From DASUBN01 sp036000105 (GTDB taxonomy: Bacteria > Pseudomonadota > Gammaproteobacteria > Natronospirales > REEB76): a stretch of 64,000 bases of DNA. Under the pieces are notes generated by a model, which saw only the letters and a program-made list of their open reading frames with translations, was not told the DNA's origin and did no database searches. Shown here piece by piece: positions 62,581 to 64,000 of this stretch; the stretch's first letter is position 1; the number at the start of each line of letters is the position of its first letter. The translations under genes were made by a program, and so were the position numbers. Location of the stretch: positions 62,001 to 126,000 of the forward strand of contig DASYGE010000006.1 in the NCBI GenBank assembly GCA_036000105.1. Reading direction: 5' to 3'.

Positions 62581-62936
62581 CAGGTCTCGACTGGCAGTCC
62601 CGCGGCCTTCCAGGCGGCGAAGCCTCCGGCCAGGTTCACCACATCCTTGTAACCCAGTTCCTGCATGACTGCCGTGGCCAGGGCCGAGCGTCCGCCGCTC
62701 TGGCATTGCATGATGATGCTGCGGCCTCGATCGCAGAGTATGGGGTGGGCATCCACCCGGAACTCCAGCAGTCCGCGGGGTATGTTGATGGCCCCCGGGA
62801 TGTGGCCCGCCAGGTATTCCTCCGGTTCGCGCACGTCTACGATGGTGACGGTGCCCTGTTGCCGGGACGCTTCTTCGGTGGATATCTCGCGGATATTGGT
62901 CTTGGCTTTGGCGACGAGGTCGGCACCTGTGGTCAT
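62580..62936 (-). CDS. Rhodanese-domain sulfurtransferase
   Basis: A 118-residue rhodanese. The ATG at 62936 has an AAAGGAG site. TIVDVREPEEYLAGHIPGAI and the active loop MQCQSGGRS (Cys-x2-Gly-x-Arg) are intact. It is divergent from a persulfide-dioxygenase-like gene, so it probably acts in sulfane-sulfur handling; the CDF gene is its operon partner. Confidence 0.9.
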   Translation of the reverse strand: MTTGADLVAKAKTNIREISTEEASRQQGTVTIVDVREPEEYLAGHIPGAINIPRGLLEFRVDAHPILCDRGRSIIMQCQSGGRSALATAVMQELGYKDVVNLAGGFAAWKAAGLPVET

Positions 62937-63019
62937 GACGGCGACTCCTTTGGTGTATGTCATGGGCTGAAGACCCATAGTGGATAGACTATGCTCATCC
63001 GTCTGCCGGGAAAAGCCAC

Positions 63020-63880
63020 ATGAACCCCGAGATCACCCCGTTCTTCCACAAATCCACCTCCACCTATAGCTATCTGGTGGCGGATACGGCCGCGCGCCGC
63101 GCCGCGGTCATCGATCCGGTGCTGGATTACGACGCTGCTTCGGGCCGCACCGGCACCGCTTCCGCGCAGAAGATCGTGGAGCGGGTGCGGGAGAAGGGTC
63201 ACGGCCTCGACTGGATCCTGGAGACCCATGCCCATGCGGATCATCTGTCTGCCGCTCAATACATACAGCGCGAGCTGGGCGGCAAGATCGCCATAGGCGA
63301 GGGCATACGTGCGGTGCAAGCGGCCTTCGCGCCCCTCTACGGTCTCGGCAAGGATTTCAGCGCCGACGGCAGGCAATTCGACCGGCTGCTGCGGGACGGG
63401 GAGACCTTCCGCATCGGCGGCCTGGAGGTGGAAGTCATGGCCACCCCGGGCCACACCAGTGACAGCCTGGCCTATCGCATCGGTGACGCGGTGTTCACCG
63501 GCGACACCCTGTTCATGCCCGACTCCGGCACCGCGCGCTGCGATTTCCCCGGCGGCGATGCGGGCCAGCTCTACGATTCCATCCGGCGCATCCTGGCCCT
63601 GCCGGAAACCACTCGTCTCTATATGTGCCATGACTACGGCGCCGGCGGGCGGGAGCATTGGAACGAGACCACGGTGGGGGAGGAGCGGCAGGCGAACATC
63701 CACGTCAAGGAAGGCATCTCACGAGACGCTTACATCAAGTTGCGCCAGGAGCGCGACGCCACGTTGCCGGTGCCCGCACTGCTCTTACCAGCCATCCAGG
63801 TGAACATCCGCGCTGGTCGTCTGCCGGAACCGGAAGCCGACGGCGTGGTCTATCTCAAGATACCGCTGGACAAGTTCTAG
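63020..63880 (+). CDS. Metallo-beta-lactamase fold protein, persulfide dioxygenase-like (ETHE1/Blh type)
   Basis: A 286-residue protein with metal motif THAHADHLSAA (His-x-His-x-Asp-His), EVMATPGHTSDSLAYRIG and MCHDYGAGGREHW. The ETHE1/Blh family oxidises glutathione persulfide to sulfite, and the adjacent rhodanese fits this pathway. Glyoxalase II is the nearest alternative, less likely given the Blh-type DYDAASGRTGT N-terminal region. Confidence 0.88.
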   Translation: MNPEITPFFHKSTSTYSYLVADTAARRAAVIDPVLDYDAASGRTGTASAQKIVERVREKGHGLDWILETHAHADHLSAAQYIQRELGGKIAIGEGIRAVQAAFAPLYGLGKDFSADGRQFDRLLRDGETFRIGGLEVEVMATPGHTSDSLAYRIGDAVFTGDTLFMPDSGTARCDFPGGDAGQLYDSIRRILALPETTRLYMCHDYGAGGREHWNETTVGEERQANIHVKEGISRDAYIKLRQERDATLPVPALLLPAIQVNIRAGRLPEPEADGVVYLKIPLDKF

Positions 63881-64000
63881 CCGGTTGAGCGATCGAAGCA
63901 TCCAAAAGAGGGTTCCATGCAAAGTTATCTCATACAGGTGGGATTAGGTGCGGGCATAAACCTGGCCCTGCGTGCTACTGCATAACTTCGTCAATACCTT

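Noticed and set aside
63917..63985. Short ORF (22 codons) after the persulfide-dioxygenase-like gene, with a GAGGG site
   Set aside because: It stops after 22 codons and matches nothing I know; the window ends 15 bases later, so a frameshifted or longer next gene cannot be judged.

Overview
The window is chromosomal DNA from a high-GC gammaproteobacterium. The evidence is the uninterrupted order miaB-ybeZ-ybeY-corC-lnt-leuS-lptE, then holA-nadD-rsfS-rlmH, maf-rng-yhdP-nit-tldD and yjgA/pmbA, together with a fused hldE, waaA and a KdkA-type Kdo kinase. The exact order or family cannot be fixed from sequence alone; a Xanthomonadales/Nevskiales-like lineage is an inference only. Coding density is high, most genes are joined by ATGA/GTGA/TGATG overlaps, and no tRNA, rRNA, CRISPR array or intact insertion sequence was seen.

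Region 1 (1-9284) is the distal part of a surface-polysaccharide (O-antigen/capsule) locus. It holds the end of a CapF-like reductase, a CapG/WecB-type UDP-GlcNAc 2-epimerase, a WbuB-like GT4 glycosyltransferase, a sulfotransferase, a DegT aminotransferase, a PglC/WcaJ-type initiating phosphoglycosyl transferase, a WbpM/CapD-type dehydratase and a large O-antigen ligase/polymerase. The set fits an N-acetyl-6-deoxyhexosamine glycan, perhaps L-FucNAc, that may be sulfated.

Region 2 (9358-32961) is housekeeping: tRNA thiolation, ribosome maturation, lipoprotein acylation, LPS assembly, the DNA polymerase III delta subunit, NAD synthesis and RNase G. Two foreign-looking items interrupt it. One is a frameshifted C-terminal relic of an O-antigen ligase between lnt and leuS. 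The other is a four-gene zinc-type cassette (small Cys/His protein, outer-membrane barrel, ZnuA-like protein, ZnuB-like permease, no ATPase) placed exactly between lptE and holA.

Region 3 (33107-48099) carries purEK, darP (yjgA), pmbA, a plant-type asparaginase, a broken DUF1761/phosphatase junction, a NERD-like membrane protein, a dienelactone hydrolase with a truncated tandem copy, and an RND efflux operon (outer-membrane factor, adaptor, pump) divergent from an OmpR/EnvZ-type two-component system.

Region 4 (48087-56685) is LPS core/lipid A: a GT9 heptosyltransferase, Kdo kinase, LpxL/HtrB-type acyltransferase, hldE and waaA, with a FecR-domain lipoprotein with a very basic tail and a second TolC. 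Region 5 (56791-64000) has a rhodanese, a Pcm-like methyltransferase, thiC behind a TPP riboswitch, a cyclase-family protein, a MAPEG protein, a tail-anchored protein, a CDF metal exporter and a rhodanese/persulfide-dioxygenase pair.

The most unusual non-coding signal is a dispersed array of tandem hairpins found at 22547-22712 and, inverted, at 52236-52352. The two copies share linker and loop sequence, while one stem differs at four positions that are all compensated. A separate 142-bp element with 17-bp terminal inverted repeats fills the gap between tldD and purK.
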